Positions 25,919 to 35,266 are shown, counted from the first letter of the stretch. The stretch: DNA of 64,000 nt from Fibrella aestuarina BUZ 2 (GCF_000331105.1 NC_020054.1:6017815-6081814); one strand, 5' to 3'. Notes: a model not told the origin generated them from the sequence alone. Numbers and translations: made by a program.

Positions 25919-26857
25919 TCACAAGCTTTCCCACTTTGAGACGATACCGGCTTTTTCGTACAACTCGCTGAGCGATAGCTGCACCTGCCGCATGTCTTTC
26001 CAGTCCTTCAGCATAACACCCAGCGTTTGTTCGATGATGGCTTTGTCGAGATGGTCGATGTGGAGGGCGGCGAGGGCCATGGCCCAATCGAGGGTTTCGG
26101 CAATGCCGGGCGTTTTTTCGAGCCGCAGCGACCGCACCGCCTGCATGAACGCCGTGATGGGCCGGGCCAACGCCTCGTCGATGTCGGGAACTTTGGCCAG
26201 GATGATGCTCAGTTCCTTGTCGTAATCGGGATAGTCGATGTAGAGGTACAGGCAGCGGCGGCGCAGCGCTTCCGACAATTCGCGAACGCGGTTGCCCGTC
26301 ACGACGACGTGGGGGATGTGCGTGGCCCGGATAGTGCCGATTTCGGGAATGGTAATCTGCCAGTCGGACAGCAGTTCGAGCAGGAAACTCTCAAAATCTT
26401 CGTCGGCCCGGTCTACTTCGTCGATCAGCAGGACGGGGGCTTTCGGGTGTGTGATGGCCTGCAACAGCGGGCGTTTGAGCAAAAACGTATCCGAAAACAG
26501 CGTCTCTTCCAGTGCGGGCAACGTACCTGATGCCTCGGTTTGATCCGCTGGCGGGGTGGTGATCGCCCCGTTCAGTTCCAGCAGCTTCAGGTGCAGGAGC
26601 TGCCGCTGGTAATTCCATTCATACAGGGCGTGGTTGGCGTCGAGCCCTTCGTAGCACTGAAGTCGGATCAGGTCGGTGTTCAGCGCCCGCGCCATTACCT
26701 TGGCAATCTCAGTTTTCCCCACGCCCGCCGGCCCTTCAATCAGCAGCGGCTTGTTGAGCCGCAGGGCCAGAAAGACCGACATGACGATCTGTGGATCGGT
26801 CTGATAGCCCTGGTTTTCGAGCAATGTCTGAATGGATTCGCGGGTGTGTTGCGGCAT
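25919..26857 (-). CDS. coxD: MoxR-family AAA+ ATPase (CoxD-like)
   Basis: This 312-residue AAA+ ATPase belongs to the CoxD branch of MoxR proteins, which help insert sulfur into the Mo/Cu centre of CO-dehydrogenase-like enzymes. Walker A is EGPAGVGKTEIA (about 42-53), Walker B is VLLIDEVDRADE and sensor 1 is VVVTGNR. Conserved SEALRRRCLYLYIDYPDYD covers the arginine-finger region. The ATG at 26857 starts the usual N-terminus. It follows the molybdenum-hydroxylase genes in one direction; its usual partner, the VWA protein CoxE, is about 8 kb away. Confidence 0.9.
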   Translation of the reverse strand: MPQHTRESIQTLLENQGYQTDPQIVMSVFLALRLNKPLLIEGPAGVGKTEIAKVMARALNTDLIRLQCYEGLDANHALYEWNYQRQLLHLKLLELNGAITTPPADQTEASGTLPALEETLFSDTFLLKRPLLQAITHPKAPVLLIDEVDRADEDFESFLLELLSDWQITIPEIGTIRATHIPHVVVTGNRVRELSEALRRRCLYLYIDYPDYDKELSIILAKVPDIDEALARPITAFMQAVRSLRLEKTPGIAETLDWAMALAALHIDHLDKAIIEQTLGVMLKDWKDMRQVQLSLSELYEKAGIVSKWESL

Positions 26858-26870
26858 GGGATAAAGATGG

Positions 26871-26986
26871 GAACGCAGATGACACGGATAGCTGGATTTG
26901 CACGGATTTTTAGGATACGCCTGGCTTACTGACCCATGCAATGCCAAAATCCGTGCAAATCCACTCTATCTGTTTCATCCACGTTC
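26871..26986. repeat. Inverted repeat built from GGATTTGCACGGATTTT
   Basis: The arms GGATTTGCACGGATTTT (26894-26910) and their exact complement (26946-26962) form a 17-bp core. Outer sequence AACGCAGATGACACGGATAG pairs imperfectly with the downstream side. This belongs to the GCAGAT/CGGATT repeat type seen between genes in many bacteria. It separates the CoxM- and CoxD-like genes. Confidence 0.8.
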
Positions 26987-26992
26987 TAGTTG

Positions 26993-27793
26993 TCAATTAA
27001 CGGCTTGCATCGCCCGTTTGAGGTACACGTTGGCCAGGTGCTTCCGGTATTCTTCGGAGGCGTAATGGTCCGACATGATCGACACGCCGGTGGCGGCATC
27101 GGCCTCCTGCCCGGCCTTCAGTTTCTCTTCAGCAGCTTTGTCGCGGAAGGGTGCTTCCGACACGCCCGAAAACGCCACGCGCAGGCTACCGTCGGCCTGT
27201 TTGACCACGGCACACCCCACAATGGCGTAGCGGGAAGCGGGTTGAGAAAACTTCTGGTACGTCATTTTCGCGCCCGCCTGGATGGGGACACGTACCTGCG
27301 TGATCAGTTCGTTTTCGTGCAGCGCCGTGCTGAACAGCCCCGTAAAAAACTGCTCGGCTTTCACCGACCGGCTGCCCGACGGCCCCTGCAACACCAGCGT
27401 GGCGTCAGCGGCAATGACCATCGCGGGCCAGTCGGCCGAGGGGTCGGCGTGGGCAAGAGAACCGCCGATAGTGCCCCGGTTGCGCACCGCCGGATCGCCG
27501 ATATGGCTCGCCCCGTCGGCAAACATGGGTAGGTGTTGTTGCACCAATGGCGAGCTTGCAATGGCACCGTGGGTGGTGCCCGCCCCGATCACAAGTTCGT
27601 TGCCATCGACCGAGATGCCTTTGAGTTCCTCAAGACGCCCCACATCGACCAGCGTGTCGGGGGCGTTGAGGCGGAGTTTCATGGCGGGGATGAGGCTGTG
27701 TCCACCCGACAGGGCTTTGCCGCCATCGGCCAGCAGCGCCACCGCATCGGCCACGCTGTTAGCCCGTTTATATTGGAAAGGGTATGTTATCAT
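26993..27793 (-). CDS. coxM: Molybdenum hydroxylase FAD subunit (CoxM-like)
   Basis: This 266-residue FAD-binding subunit of a xanthine dehydrogenase/CO dehydrogenase type enzyme passes electrons from the Fe-S subunit to an acceptor. It begins ITYPFQYKRANSVADAVALL and has the two FAD motifs: ALSGGHSLIPAMKLRL (about 28-43) and RNRGTIGGSLAHADPSADWPA (about 103-123). The C-terminal domain carries the KQADGSLRVAFSGVSE strand. The gene is in the coxG-S-L-M-D row, with intergenic hairpins on both sides. Confidence 0.93.
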   Translation of the reverse strand: MITYPFQYKRANSVADAVALLADGGKALSGGHSLIPAMKLRLNAPDTLVDVGRLEELKGISVDGNELVIGAGTTHGAIASSPLVQQHLPMFADGASHIGDPAVRNRGTIGGSLAHADPSADWPAMVIAADATLVLQGPSGSRSVKAEQFFTGLFSTALHENELITQVRVPIQAGAKMTYQKFSQPASRYAIVGCAVVKQADGSLRVAFSGVSEAPFRDKAAEEKLKAGQEADAATGVSIMSDHYASEEYRKHLANVYLKRAMQAVN

Positions 27794-27811
27794 GGGGAAA
27801 AGTCATTTATG

Positions 27812-27902
27812 GTCATTATGTGGTCATTCGTAGTCATTGATGGTCATTAATTGTTTTTTACAACGAATGACAATCAATGACTACGAATGACCACATAATG
27901 AC
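27812..27902. repeat. 37-bp hairpin of TGGTCATT words
   Basis: The arm 27812-27848 pairs with 27866-27902 with one mismatch, around a 17-nt loop. The arms consist of spaced copies of GTCATT. It occupies the CoxL-CoxM junction. Related elements lie at 30301, 40809 and 43169. Confidence 0.88.
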
Positions 27903-27908
27903 GTTTCA

Positions 27909-30281
27909 TCAATTCATGGCTCGCCAGACGCGTTCGGGGGTTAGCGGCATCAGGATGTCTTTGACCTGATGACCACCACTCCAGAGGGCGTCGATGACGG
28001 CGTTGACCACGGCGGGCGTGGACCCGATGGCTCCCGCTTCGCCCGCGCCTTTGACACCCAGCGGATTGTGCGGGCAGGGAGTTTCCTGTCGGTCAGTTTC
28101 AAACATCGGCAGGTCGTCGGCGCGGGGCATGCAGTAGTCCATGTAGGAGCCGTTGGTGAGCTGGGCGTTCTCGTCGTAAATCGTGCCTTCCAGCAACGCC
28201 TGTCCGATCCCCTGCGCCAGACCGCCATGGATCTGCCCTTCCACTATCATCGGGTTGATCACGTTCCCGACGTCGTCGACGGCGATCATGCGTTTCAGAT
28301 CGACTTTGCCGGTTTCTTTATCGACCTCCACCACAGCGATGTGACAACCAAACGGGTACGTGAAGTTAGCCGGATCATAGAAGCTGGAGAAATCGAGGCC
28401 GGGTTCCAGACCAGCGGGGTACACGTGGGGTACGTAGGCAGTCAGGGCCACGTCGCCGAACCCGATGCTCTTGTCGGTGCCTTTCACCGTCCATTTGCCT
28501 TCGGCGTACTCAAGGTCGCCCTCGGCGCATTCGAGCTTGTGGGCCGCGATCTTGGCGCCTTTTTCCAGCACCTTGTCGATGCTCTTCATGATGGCCGAAC
28601 CACCCACCGCCAGCGAGCGCGAGCCATACGTACCCATGCCAAACGCCAGCGCGTCGGAGTCGCCATGCACCAGATCGACGTCTTCCATCGGGATACCGAG
28701 TTTATCGGCCACCACCTGCACGAACGTGGTTTCGTGCCCCTGCCCGTGCGAGTGCGAGCCGGTAAACACACTCACCTTACCCGTGGGCTGCACCCGCACC
28801 TGCGCCGATTCATAGAGACCGGCCCGGGCACCCAACGCACCGACCACCGCCGAGGGCGCAATGCCGCAAGCTTCCACGTAGGTCGAGAAACCAACGCCGA
28901 GCAGTTTGCCGTTGTTAGCCGCTTCTTTCTGGGCTTTCCGGAAGTCGTCGTAGCCCAGCATGTCGAGGCCGCGCTGCAGAACGGGGGCGTAGTTGCCCGA
29001 ATCGTACTGAAGCGCCACCTGCGTCTGATAACCCGGTTGCTCCACACCGTCGAAGGGCGGAATGAAGTTCTGGAACCGAAGCTGAGCCGGGTCTTTGCCC
29101 ATTTCGAGCGCGGCCAGATCGATCAGGCGTTCGAGCAGGTACGTTGCCTCGGGCCGGCCCGCGCCCCGGTAGGCATCCACCGCCACGGTATGCGTGAACA
29201 CGCAGGTCATGTCGATGTTGATCTTGGGCGTGGTATACAGGCCCTGCAACAGCGTGCCGTGCAGGTACGTGGGTACGGCCGGCGCAAACGTCGACAGGTA
29301 CGCGCCCATGTTGGCGACGGTTTTGATGCGTAGTCCCACGATGTTTCCCTCCGCGTCGAAGCCCATTTCGGCTTTGGTCACGTGGTCGCGGCCGTGTGCA
29401 TCCATCAAAAACGCCTCCGACCGATCCGACGTCCATTTGACGGGCTGCCCGAGTTGTTTCGATGCCCAGGTTACGAGCGCTTCTTCGGTATAATGGTAAA
29501 TTTTTGAGCCGAAACCACCGCCCACGTCGGGGCCCAGCACGCGCACTTTGTGTTCGGGAATGCCCAGCACGAAAGCGCACATCAGCAGCCGGATCAGGTG
29601 CGGATTCTGGGTCGAGGTGTAGAGCGTGTATTTGTCCGACACCTCGTCGTAAGACCCGATGTAGGCGCGGGGTTCCATCGCGTTGGGCACTACCCGCTGG
29701 TTCACAAATTCGAGCGTGGTCGTGTGCGCAGCCGTTTCCATGGCGGCATCGACTTCTTCGATGGGGTTACCAAAGGTCCAGTCGAAAGCTACGTTATCCG
29801 GGAACTGCTCGTGCACTTTGGGTGCGTCGGGCCTGAGCGCCTCGGCTGGATTGGCCACGGCGGGCAGTTCGTCCCACTCGACAATCACCGACTCGGCGGC
29901 ATCGGTGGCAATGGCCCTGCTTTCGGCAATGATAACAGCGACCGGGTCACCCGCGTGTTTGACGGTGTCGCCCGTGCCCACCAGTAGCGGGTGCTTGGGC
30001 TCGCGCATGGTCTCGCCGTTGCGGAAGTTCACCTGCCAGCCACAAGGCACCCCGTTGACGTCTTTCACGTCGTCGCCGGTGAAAATAGCCACGACCCCTT
30101 CCATGGCGGCGGCTTCCGAGCTGTCGATGCTCACCACGCGGGCATGGGCGTAGGGGCTCCGGACGAAGTGGGCATGCAGCATCCCAGGCAGCACAATATC
30201 GTCGGTATACCGGCCTTTGCCGGTCACGAATCGCTTGTCTTCCAGCCGCTTCACCGACTGGCCAATGAATTTATTGCTCAT
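27909..30281 (-). CDS. coxL: Molybdopterin-binding large subunit, form II CoxL-like
   Basis: This subunit of about 790 residues carries the Mo-pterin active site of a xanthine dehydrogenase/CO dehydrogenase family enzyme. The active-site loop reads [10 protein letters not shown], the form II type; genuine CO dehydrogenases (form I) have AYRCSFR with the Cu-binding Cys. The late [18 protein letters not shown] holds the conserved catalytic Glu. Other family blocks are GGGFGSKIY and [21 protein letters not shown]. The enzyme probably oxidises an aldehyde or heterocycle; CO activity is unlikely from the loop alone. The ATG at 30281 is chosen; another in-frame ATG is at 30299. It is the largest gene of the cox-like row. 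Confidence 0.93.
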   Translation of the reverse strand: MSNKFIGQSVKRLEDKRFVTGKGRYTDDIVLPGMLHAHFVRSPYAHARVVSIDSSEAAAMEGVVAIFTGDDVKDVNGVPCGWQVNFRNGETMREPKHPLLVGTGDTVKHAGDPVAVIIAESRAIATDAAESVIVEWDELPAVANPAEALRPDAPKVHEQFPDNVAFDWTFGNPIEEVDAAMETAAHTTTLEFVNQRVVPNAMEPRAYIGSYDEVSDKYTLYTSTQNPHLIRLLMCAFVLGIPEHKVRVLGPDVGGGFGSKIYHYTEEALVTWASKQLGQPVKWTSDRSEAFLMDAHGRDHVTKAEMGFDAEGNIVGLRIKTVANMGAYLSTFAPAVPTYLHGTLLQGLYTTPKINIDMTCVFTHTVAVDAYRGAGRPEATYLLERLIDLAALEMGKDPAQLRFQNFIPPFDGVEQPGYQTQVALQYDSGNYAPVLQRGLDMLGYDDFRKAQKEAANNGKLLGVGFSTYVEACGIAPSAVVGALGARAGLYESAQVRVQPTGKVSVFTGSHSHGQGHETTFVQVVADKLGIPMEDVDLVHGDSDALAFGMGTYGSRSLAVGGSAIMKSIDKVLEKGAKIAAHKLECAEGDLEYAEGKWTVKGTDKSIGFGDVALTAYVPHVYPAGLEPGLDFSSFYDPANFTYPFGCHIAVVEVDKETGKVDLKRMIAVDDVGNVINPMIVEGQIHGGLAQGIGQALLEGTIYDENAQLTNGSYMDYCMPRADDLPMFETDRQETPCPHNPLGVKGAGEAGAIGSTPAVVNAVIDALWSGGHQVKDILMPLTPERVWRAMN

Positions 30282-30300
30282 GGTTTTGGGAAATGTCATT

Positions 30301-30375
30301 AGGTGATCATTGGTGGTCAGTAATGGCCATTCGCTGTTTTTACAATGAATGACCACTACTGACCATCAATGACCC
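30301..30375. repeat. Imperfect hairpin of TGGTCATT/TGGTCAGT words
   Basis: The left arm AGGTGATCATTGGTGGTCAG and onward pairs imperfectly with the right arm that ends near 30375. About 35 bp pair with several mismatches. It lies between the CoxS- and CoxL-like genes. Confidence 0.75.
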
Positions 30376-30380
30376 TAGTT

Positions 30381-30950
30381 TCAATGTGTTTCGACAACCT
30401 CGCCGGTTGTTACGTCATTGGTGAACAGATGCTCGTCGGCGATGACCGGCTCTTCCTGCTGATTGGGCTCCGGTTTAGTGCCATGCGTAGCGGCCCATTG
30501 GATCGACTTCACGATGTTGTGGTAGCCGGTGCAGCGGCAGATGTTCCCCTCGAGTGCCTCGCGGATCTCGTGTTCCGAGGGGTTGGGGTTGCGTTTGAGC
30601 AAATCCGCCGCGGTCATAATCATGCCGGGCGTGCAGAAACCGCATTGCAGGCCGTGGCATTCTTTGAAGCCTTCCTGCAACGGGTGCAGTTGCGTGGTGG
30701 TCGGGCTATCCTGGATGGCCAGGCCTTCGATCGTGGTGACGGCGCACCCATCGACCTGCGCCGCCAGCAGGGTACAACTCTTCACGGCAGCCCCATCCAG
30801 GTGCACCGTACAGGCTCCACACGACGAGGTATCGCAGCCAACGTGGGTGCCTGTCAGGCGCAGGTGTTCGCGCAGAAAATCGACCAGCAACGTCCGGTCG
30901 TCGACGTCCGCTTTCCGGACTTTACCGTTCACGGTTACTTCTATCTTCAT
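30381..30950 (-). CDS. coxS: Molybdenum hydroxylase 2Fe-2S subunit (CoxS-like)
   Basis: This 189-residue small subunit carries two [2Fe-2S] clusters that relay electrons from the Mo site to FAD. The plant-ferredoxin-like cluster uses [18 protein letters not shown] plus a later VKSC (about 38-60). The second helical cluster uses QCGFCTPGM and [10 protein letters not shown] (about 100-140). The C-terminal 30 residues, rich in Glu and Asn, extend beyond the usual 160-residue length and are not assigned. It lies between the CoxG-like gene and the large subunit, separated by hairpins. Confidence 0.94.
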   Translation of the reverse strand: MKIEVTVNGKVRKADVDDRTLLVDFLREHLRLTGTHVGCDTSSCGACTVHLDGAAVKSCTLLAAQVDGCAVTTIEGLAIQDSPTTTQLHPLQEGFKECHGLQCGFCTPGMIMTAADLLKRNPNPSEHEIREALEGNICRCTGYHNIVKSIQWAATHGTKPEPNQQEEPVIADEHLFTNDVTTGEVVETH

Positions 30951-31007
30951 GAGGAATAAGGGATTATTCTAATGGACAATGAATAATGGATGATGTACAA
31001 TGGCGGA

Positions 31008-31057
31008 ACAATGCACAAGGGCCTCGCTCAGGTCCAGACGAAGCCCTTGTGCATTGT
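31008..31057. repeat. 19-bp inverted repeat with one mismatch
   Basis: The arm 31008-31026 starts ACAATGCACAAGGGC and pairs with 31039-31057 with one mismatch and a 12-nt loop. It sits in the junction between the CoxG- and CoxS-like genes. The outer sequence is again made of short reiterated words. Confidence 0.75.
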
Positions 31058-31064
31058 GCATTGG

Positions 31065-31511
31065 TTATTGTGCATTCGCTACGGCGCCTTCCAAGTTTTC
31101 GAAGAATTGCTTCGTCAGGGTGGTGGCTACGCCGGAGATGACGCGCTGACCCGTACGGGCCAACAGGCCCGACAATCGGGCGTTGCCATCGAATGATACT
31201 TCGGTCTGGTTATCGCCGACCGGTTTGAGCGCCATGTTCACGGTGGCGTCGGCGTTGCCGATTTTGCTGTTCTGCTTTACCAGCAGCGTATAGCCTTCAT
31301 TTTCGCGGATGTCGGCCAGGGACAGCGACCCCGAAAACGACCCACTGACGGGTCCCAGCTTGATCTCGGCGATGGCTTTGTACTCGTTTTCAGCGACCTT
31401 TTCGAGGCGCGACACGGCGGGCACAATCTGCGCCAGCACGTCGGTATCCATCAACATAGCCCAAATGGTTTGCACGGGCGCGTTGACAACATGGGAACCA
31501 GTAAGTTGCAT
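31065..31511 (-). CDS. coxG: CoxG-family SRPBCC protein
   Basis: This 148-residue protein has the CoxG fold: it begins MQLTGSHVVNAPVQTIWAML and has the block AIAEIKLGPVSGSFSGSLSL, typical of the family. CoxG is a helper protein of CO-dehydrogenase-type enzymes and is thought to help anchor or mature the enzyme at the membrane. It is the first gene of the row G-S-L-M-D transcribed leftward, so it probably defines the operon promoter. The opposite-strand PhzF gene starts 146 bases away. Confidence 0.88.
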   Translation of the reverse strand: MQLTGSHVVNAPVQTIWAMLMDTDVLAQIVPAVSRLEKVAENEYKAIAEIKLGPVSGSFSGSLSLADIRENEGYTLLVKQNSKIGNADATVNMALKPVGDNQTEVSFDGNARLSGLLARTGQRVISGVATTLTKQFFENLEGAVANAQ

Positions 31512-31657
31512 ACGTATGTAAAAAAGGGTAAAGGCCGCTCTTGGCTGTAAAAGGTATAAATATGCAATTATTTAATTATAATTTTTCGATAACCAGTAAT
31601 ATACTTTCATAAACGATAGTGAACGGACTTGCCACCAACTTCTGGTCTTCGTAGCCC

Positions 31658-32590
31658 ATGCACACACTCCCCTTTTATCTGGTCGATGTCTTTGCCGCTG
31701 CCCCATATCAGGGCAATCAACTGGCCGTATTCGATGCCCGGCGGGCGACGGCTTTAGCGACCAAAGCCATGCAAGCGATGGCCCGCGAGATTAACTTTCA
31801 GGAGACGACTTTCATCACGGGCGGCTCGCTCGAAGCGGGGTTCGATGTGCGCATTTTTACGCCGGAATACGAAGTGCCTTTCGCAGGGCACCCCACGCTG
31901 GGTACGTCGTGGGTGATTGCCAACCGCCTGCTTCAGACCGGGCCGGTGCCGCTGACGTTGCAACTGGGCGTGGGGCCGATCCGGGTACGTTGGGAAGGCG
32001 ACACGCCCTGGCTCACCGCCGCCCAACCCCGTTTCGGCCCGACCTACGCACCTGCTGACGTGGCGCAATTGCTCAACCTGCCGCCCGATACGATCGATGA
32101 CGGGTGGGCGATCGAGTGGGTAAGTACCGGGCTGAATTACGTGATTGTGCCGCTGCGTTCGCTGGACGCACTACGCCGGGTTCGGCTGGATGTGGGTACA
32201 TTCGAGGCGTGGTTGCTGCGGCATCAATTGCACAAAACCAACAGTCCAGACCGGCTTCATACTTCGCTGTACGTAGTCAGCCAGGAAACGTATGCTCCTC
32301 ACAATCAGCTAACAGCGCGGATGTTCTGCTTTGAGCAGGGTAAGGTAGCCGAAGACCCGGCTACGGGCAGCGCGGGTTCGTGCCTGCTGGCCTATCTGCT
32401 CAAAAACGGCATTTACGGAGATGGTGCCGTTCAGGTACGTGTCGAGCAAGGCTACGAAGTTGGCCGACCGTCGTTGCTGGAACTCGCGGGCTCCATCGTC
32501 GAGCCAGGTACGTATGACTTACAGGTTGGTGGGCAGGTGCAGTATGTCGCAGCGGGCGAGTGGACGCTGTCAAACCTTATAGGTCTTTAA
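31658..32590 (+). CDS. PhzF family isomerase
   Basis: This 310-residue member of the PhzF superfamily has a double hot-dog-like epimerase fold. The catalytic Glu lies in AREINFQETTFI (about 43-54), followed by RIFTPEYEVPFAGHPTLGTSW. The second half has the symmetric AEDPATGSAGSC. Members isomerise phenazine intermediates or act on other substrates; no phenazine genes are near, so the role here is unknown. The stop codon lies inside a 40-bp perfect palindrome that would act as a terminator. Four GGTACGT heptamers lie in this gene. Confidence 0.92.
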   Translation: MHTLPFYLVDVFAAAPYQGNQLAVFDARRATALATKAMQAMAREINFQETTFITGGSLEAGFDVRIFTPEYEVPFAGHPTLGTSWVIANRLLQTGPVPLTLQLGVGPIRVRWEGDTPWLTAAQPRFGPTYAPADVAQLLNLPPDTIDDGWAIEWVSTGLNYVIVPLRSLDALRRVRLDVGTFEAWLLRHQLHKTNSPDRLHTSLYVVSQETYAPHNQLTARMFCFEQGKVAEDPATGSAGSCLLAYLLKNGIYGDGAVQVRVEQGYEVGRPSLLELAGSIVEPGTYDLQVGGQVQYVAAGEWTLSNLIGL

Positions 32591-32608
32591 AGACCTATAA
32601 GGTTTGAC
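32569..32608. terminator. 40-bp perfect palindrome
   Basis: Positions 32569-32588 and 32589-32608 are exact complements with no loop base. The palindrome covers the last codons and stop of the PhzF gene and ends just before the convergent GMC gene. It probably ends transcription from both sides. Confidence 0.85.
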
Positions 32609-32612
32609 GGGT

Positions 32613-34340
32613 TTACAACACCCCCCGTTTCATTTCCCGGACGGCGTGATCGACGGCGCGGGCGGTGAGGGCCATGTAGGTGAGCGACGGGTTTACGCAG
32701 GAGGCCGACGCCATGCTGGCCCCGTCGGTAACAAACACATTCGTGCAGGCGTGGACCTGGTTATGGGCGTTCAGCACCGACGTTTTGGGGTCGCGGCCCA
32801 TGCGCGCCGTCCCCATTTCGTGCACCGTCGAGCGGATGGCGCGGGGCGGATCGGACGTGATCTGTTGACAACCGATCTGCTCGAGCATGGTGCGGCCTTC
32901 GCGCACGGCATCGGCCATCATGGCGTAGTCGTTGGCCGACCAGTTAAAATCAATTTCGGGCACGGCCAGGCCCCACTTGTCGCGGACTGTGGCGCTAGGC
33001 CGAACGCGGTTGTTGGGGTCGGGCAGCATCTCGCCGAAAGCCGTCAGCCCGAGGCTCCAATGGTCGGCAGGGTACGGCAGGGAATCTTTCCAGGCCGCGC
33101 CGAAAGCCTGCCCGTCGACGGGTGTATTCACGTCGATGCGCGGACGACTCCCTCCACCCTGATAGTTGTAGCCGCGCCGGAAATCGGCATGCTGCTGAGT
33201 GACGTTCCGAAAGCGGGGGACGTAGATGCCGTTGGCGCGGCGACCGTAGGTGTACTGGTCCAGAAAACCGTCGTAGCGGCCACCCACGCTGATTTTCGAG
33301 TGCGTCACCAGGTTGCGGCCCAGTTGGTCCGAATCATTACCCAGGCCGTTGGGAAAACGCGGCGAGGTTGACTGTTGCAGGATCATCGTGGTCGAAATCG
33401 TGCTGGCGTTCACGAAGATCAGCCGGGCCTGGTAGGCATGCATGGCACCCGTTTCGGCGTCGAGCACCTCTACGCCCGTCGCCCGTTTTTTGGCGTCGTC
33501 ATACAGCAACCGCGTCACGATGCTGTAAGGGCGCAGCGTAAGGCGGCCCGTGGCGGCGGCTACCGGCAGGGTAGCGGCGTTGCTGCTGAAATACCCCCCA
33601 AACGGACAACCCCGGTCGCAGGCGTTCCGAAACTGGCAGGGGCCGCGCCCCAGCTTGGGCGCCGTCAGGTTAGCCACGCGCCCGATGATGAGCCGGCGAT
33701 CGGCATAGGTTTTGGCGATCTGCATGGCGGCGTGTTTCTCCACGCAGTTCATCGCCATCGGGGGCAAGAATTCGGGGCTGTCGGGCAGGTGCGGCAGCCC
33801 TTCCTTCGACCCGCTGATGCCCACGAATTTCTCCACGTAGGTATACCACGGTTCGATGTCTTTGTAGCGGATGGGCCAGTCAACACCGTGACCGTCGCGG
33901 AGGTTATCGCCAAAGTCGAGGTCGCTCCAGCGGTAACACTGCCGCCCCCACGTCAGCGACCGCCCACCGACCTGATGCCCCCGCGCCCACACGAAATCTT
34001 CGTTCTGCGTCTGGACATAGGGGCTATCGATTTCGCTGACGTAAAATCCTTTGTTGTATTCGTCGACGCCATAGTTGCGCGACGTAAGGCGGTAGGCGTC
34101 GGCTTCAGCGACCGTTTTACGCCCCCGGTGCGGCATCTCCCAACTCGGTGTCAGCGCGGTTTTGTAATCGTTGATGTGTTCGATGGGTCGGCCGCGTTCG
34201 AGCAGCAGCACGCGCAGGCCTTTCTGCGTAAGCTCTTTGGCGGCCCAGCCACCGCTGATTCCCGAGCCGATCACGATGGCGTCGTACCGATTGGCCGCGT
34301 GGGTACGTTGAGCAAACGGAGGAGCGGGCGAAGCAGACAT
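32613..34340 (-). CDS. GMC family oxidoreductase (copy 1)
   Basis: This 575-residue FAD enzyme has the dinucleotide motif IVIGSGISGGWAAKEL (about 19-34), FAD block VGGRSLTWGRQCYRW, and the GMC ending HEMGTARMGRDPKTSV with the active-site His, then CVNPSLTYMALTARAVDHAV with the Asn. A cysteine set CQFRNACDRGCPFGGYFSSN in the middle resembles Fe-S ligating cysteines of FAD-linked sugar dehydrogenases. A sugar or alcohol is the likely substrate. A second copy with the same cysteines is at 49051. The usual small subunit gene is not adjacent. The ATG at 34340 is used. Confidence 0.9.
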   Translation of the reverse strand: MSASPAPPFAQRTHAANRYDAIVIGSGISGGWAAKELTQKGLRVLLLERGRPIEHINDYKTALTPSWEMPHRGRKTVAEADAYRLTSRNYGVDEYNKGFYVSEIDSPYVQTQNEDFVWARGHQVGGRSLTWGRQCYRWSDLDFGDNLRDGHGVDWPIRYKDIEPWYTYVEKFVGISGSKEGLPHLPDSPEFLPPMAMNCVEKHAAMQIAKTYADRRLIIGRVANLTAPKLGRGPCQFRNACDRGCPFGGYFSSNAATLPVAAATGRLTLRPYSIVTRLLYDDAKKRATGVEVLDAETGAMHAYQARLIFVNASTISTTMILQQSTSPRFPNGLGNDSDQLGRNLVTHSKISVGGRYDGFLDQYTYGRRANGIYVPRFRNVTQQHADFRRGYNYQGGGSRPRIDVNTPVDGQAFGAAWKDSLPYPADHWSLGLTAFGEMLPDPNNRVRPSATVRDKWGLAVPEIDFNWSANDYAMMADAVREGRTMLEQIGCQQITSDPPRAIRSTVHEMGTARMGRDPKTSVLNAHNQVHACTNVFVTDGASMASASCVNPSLTYMALTARAVDHAVREMKRGVL

Positions 34341-34395
34341 AGCGGTGGGGTTTGGGTCAAAAGAGGCGACTAACCAATGTCTAATGATCAAAACG

Positions 34396-34448
34396 AAACG
34401 GTTCAGCCAGACATTGCCGAAACAGGGCATAGTCTAGCTGAACCGTTT
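34396..34448. terminator. Hairpin terminator
   Basis: A 12-bp stem AAACGGTTCAGC (34396-34407) pairs with 34437-34448 around a 29-nt loop and is followed by TT. The A-rich left flank gives a U tract on the minus strand. It should end the lysine-rich gene transcript. Confidence 0.7.
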
Positions 34449-34468
34449 TTCTACTGAGCCAGAACGGC

Positions 34469-35044
34469 TTAGTCGCGCAGGCTGCTCAGGTACGTCTTGT
34501 TGCCGTTCTTATTGATGTAATATTTACCACCGCGCGGGCCAGTCATTACCGGTTCGCCATTCGGGCCTTTCATCGAGCGATCAACAGGGGCCTTATAGTC
34601 GGCGGGCGTGGCTTTGGTTTCGGCCTTTGCCATTGATTTGGCCGCCTTTTTATCCGCCTTATCAGCCAGTAGTTCTTTGTCTTTTTTGCCCGTTTTGTCG
34701 GCTTTGGTCATGCCGTCGGCTTTATCGGCCGCTTTGGCCATTTTCTTTTCTTCTTTCTGGGTCTTCTTCTCTTCCTTTTCAGCCTTTTTCTCGGCTTTAG
34801 CGGCTTTCTTTTCTTCCTTGGCTACGCTGGCCGCCACGGGGTCGCCTTCGGCTTTCGCCTTTTTCTTGTCGGCTTTGGCTTCTTTCTTATCCGCCTTAGC
34901 CTCCTTCTTGTCTTCTTTCTCGGCCTTCTTATCGGCCTTTTCTTTCTTGGCCTTCTCTTTCTTCGGTTTATCGTCCTGAGCAGGGGCGTTAATGGCAACG
35001 AGCAACCCAAGCAGCAGAGTCAGCACTGGCAGTAATCTTTTCAT
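34469..35044 (-). CDS. Exported lysine-rich protein with PBCV basic-adaptor-like C-terminus
   Basis: This 191-residue protein has a signal peptide (MKRLLPVLTLLLGLLVAINAPAQ), then about 110 residues of Lys/Ala/Glu/Asp repeats (for example EAKADKKEAKADKKKAK) predicted helical and highly charged, and a C-terminal GPRGGKYYINKNGNKTYL. That ending resembles the PBCV-type basic adaptor domain known in viral and some bacterial proteins. It may bind acidic polymers such as DNA or cell-wall material in the envelope. It is monocistronic, with a terminator at its end. The function is unknown. Confidence 0.8.
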   Translation of the reverse strand: MKRLLPVLTLLLGLLVAINAPAQDDKPKKEKAKKEKADKKAEKEDKKEAKADKKEAKADKKKAKAEGDPVAASVAKEEKKAAKAEKKAEKEEKKTQKEEKKMAKAADKADGMTKADKTGKKDKELLADKADKKAAKSMAKAETKATPADYKAPVDRSMKGPNGEPVMTGPRGGKYYINKNGNKTYLSSLRD

Positions 35045-35258
35045 GGTTTTTGACGGTTTAGTACGTGTACTTTTTACTCAAGTACTCAGACGGCAAGGTG
35101 GACGAAAAGTTGCAGGATCGCAATGACTTAAGCAGAATTTAAGCCGGCTAACCAACAGCCAGACAGGTTGATCGGGAGCCTCTTTTTTGCTCGCCTTACC
35201 CCGCCGAGACGAGGCGCGATAGCCCCCGGTCGACTACCCGCCTTTACCGCCTTTTTTG

Positions 35259-35266
35259 TATCTTTA
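35259..35266 (+). promoter_or_regulatory. Candidate -7 element before recQ
   Basis: TATCTTTA resembles the Bacteroidota TAnnTTTG element and would place a transcript start about 20 bases before the ATG at 35294. A matching upstream TTTG is only loosely spaced, so support is weak. Confidence 0.35.

Noticed and set aside
24000-26000. Possible CRISPR array or transposon ends around the DUF262 gene
   Set aside because: No regular repeat-spacer pattern and no terminal inverted repeats or target duplications were seen at the island edges.
27969-29333. 454-codon open frame opposite the CoxL-like gene
   Set aside because: It is an antisense shadow of a high-GC gene whose motifs are complete on the other strand; its translation shows no domain or signal.
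27909-31511. True aerobic CO dehydrogenase
   Set aside because: The large subunit has AYRGAGR rather than the AYRCSFR loop required for the Cu-Mo site, so only a family-level name is given.
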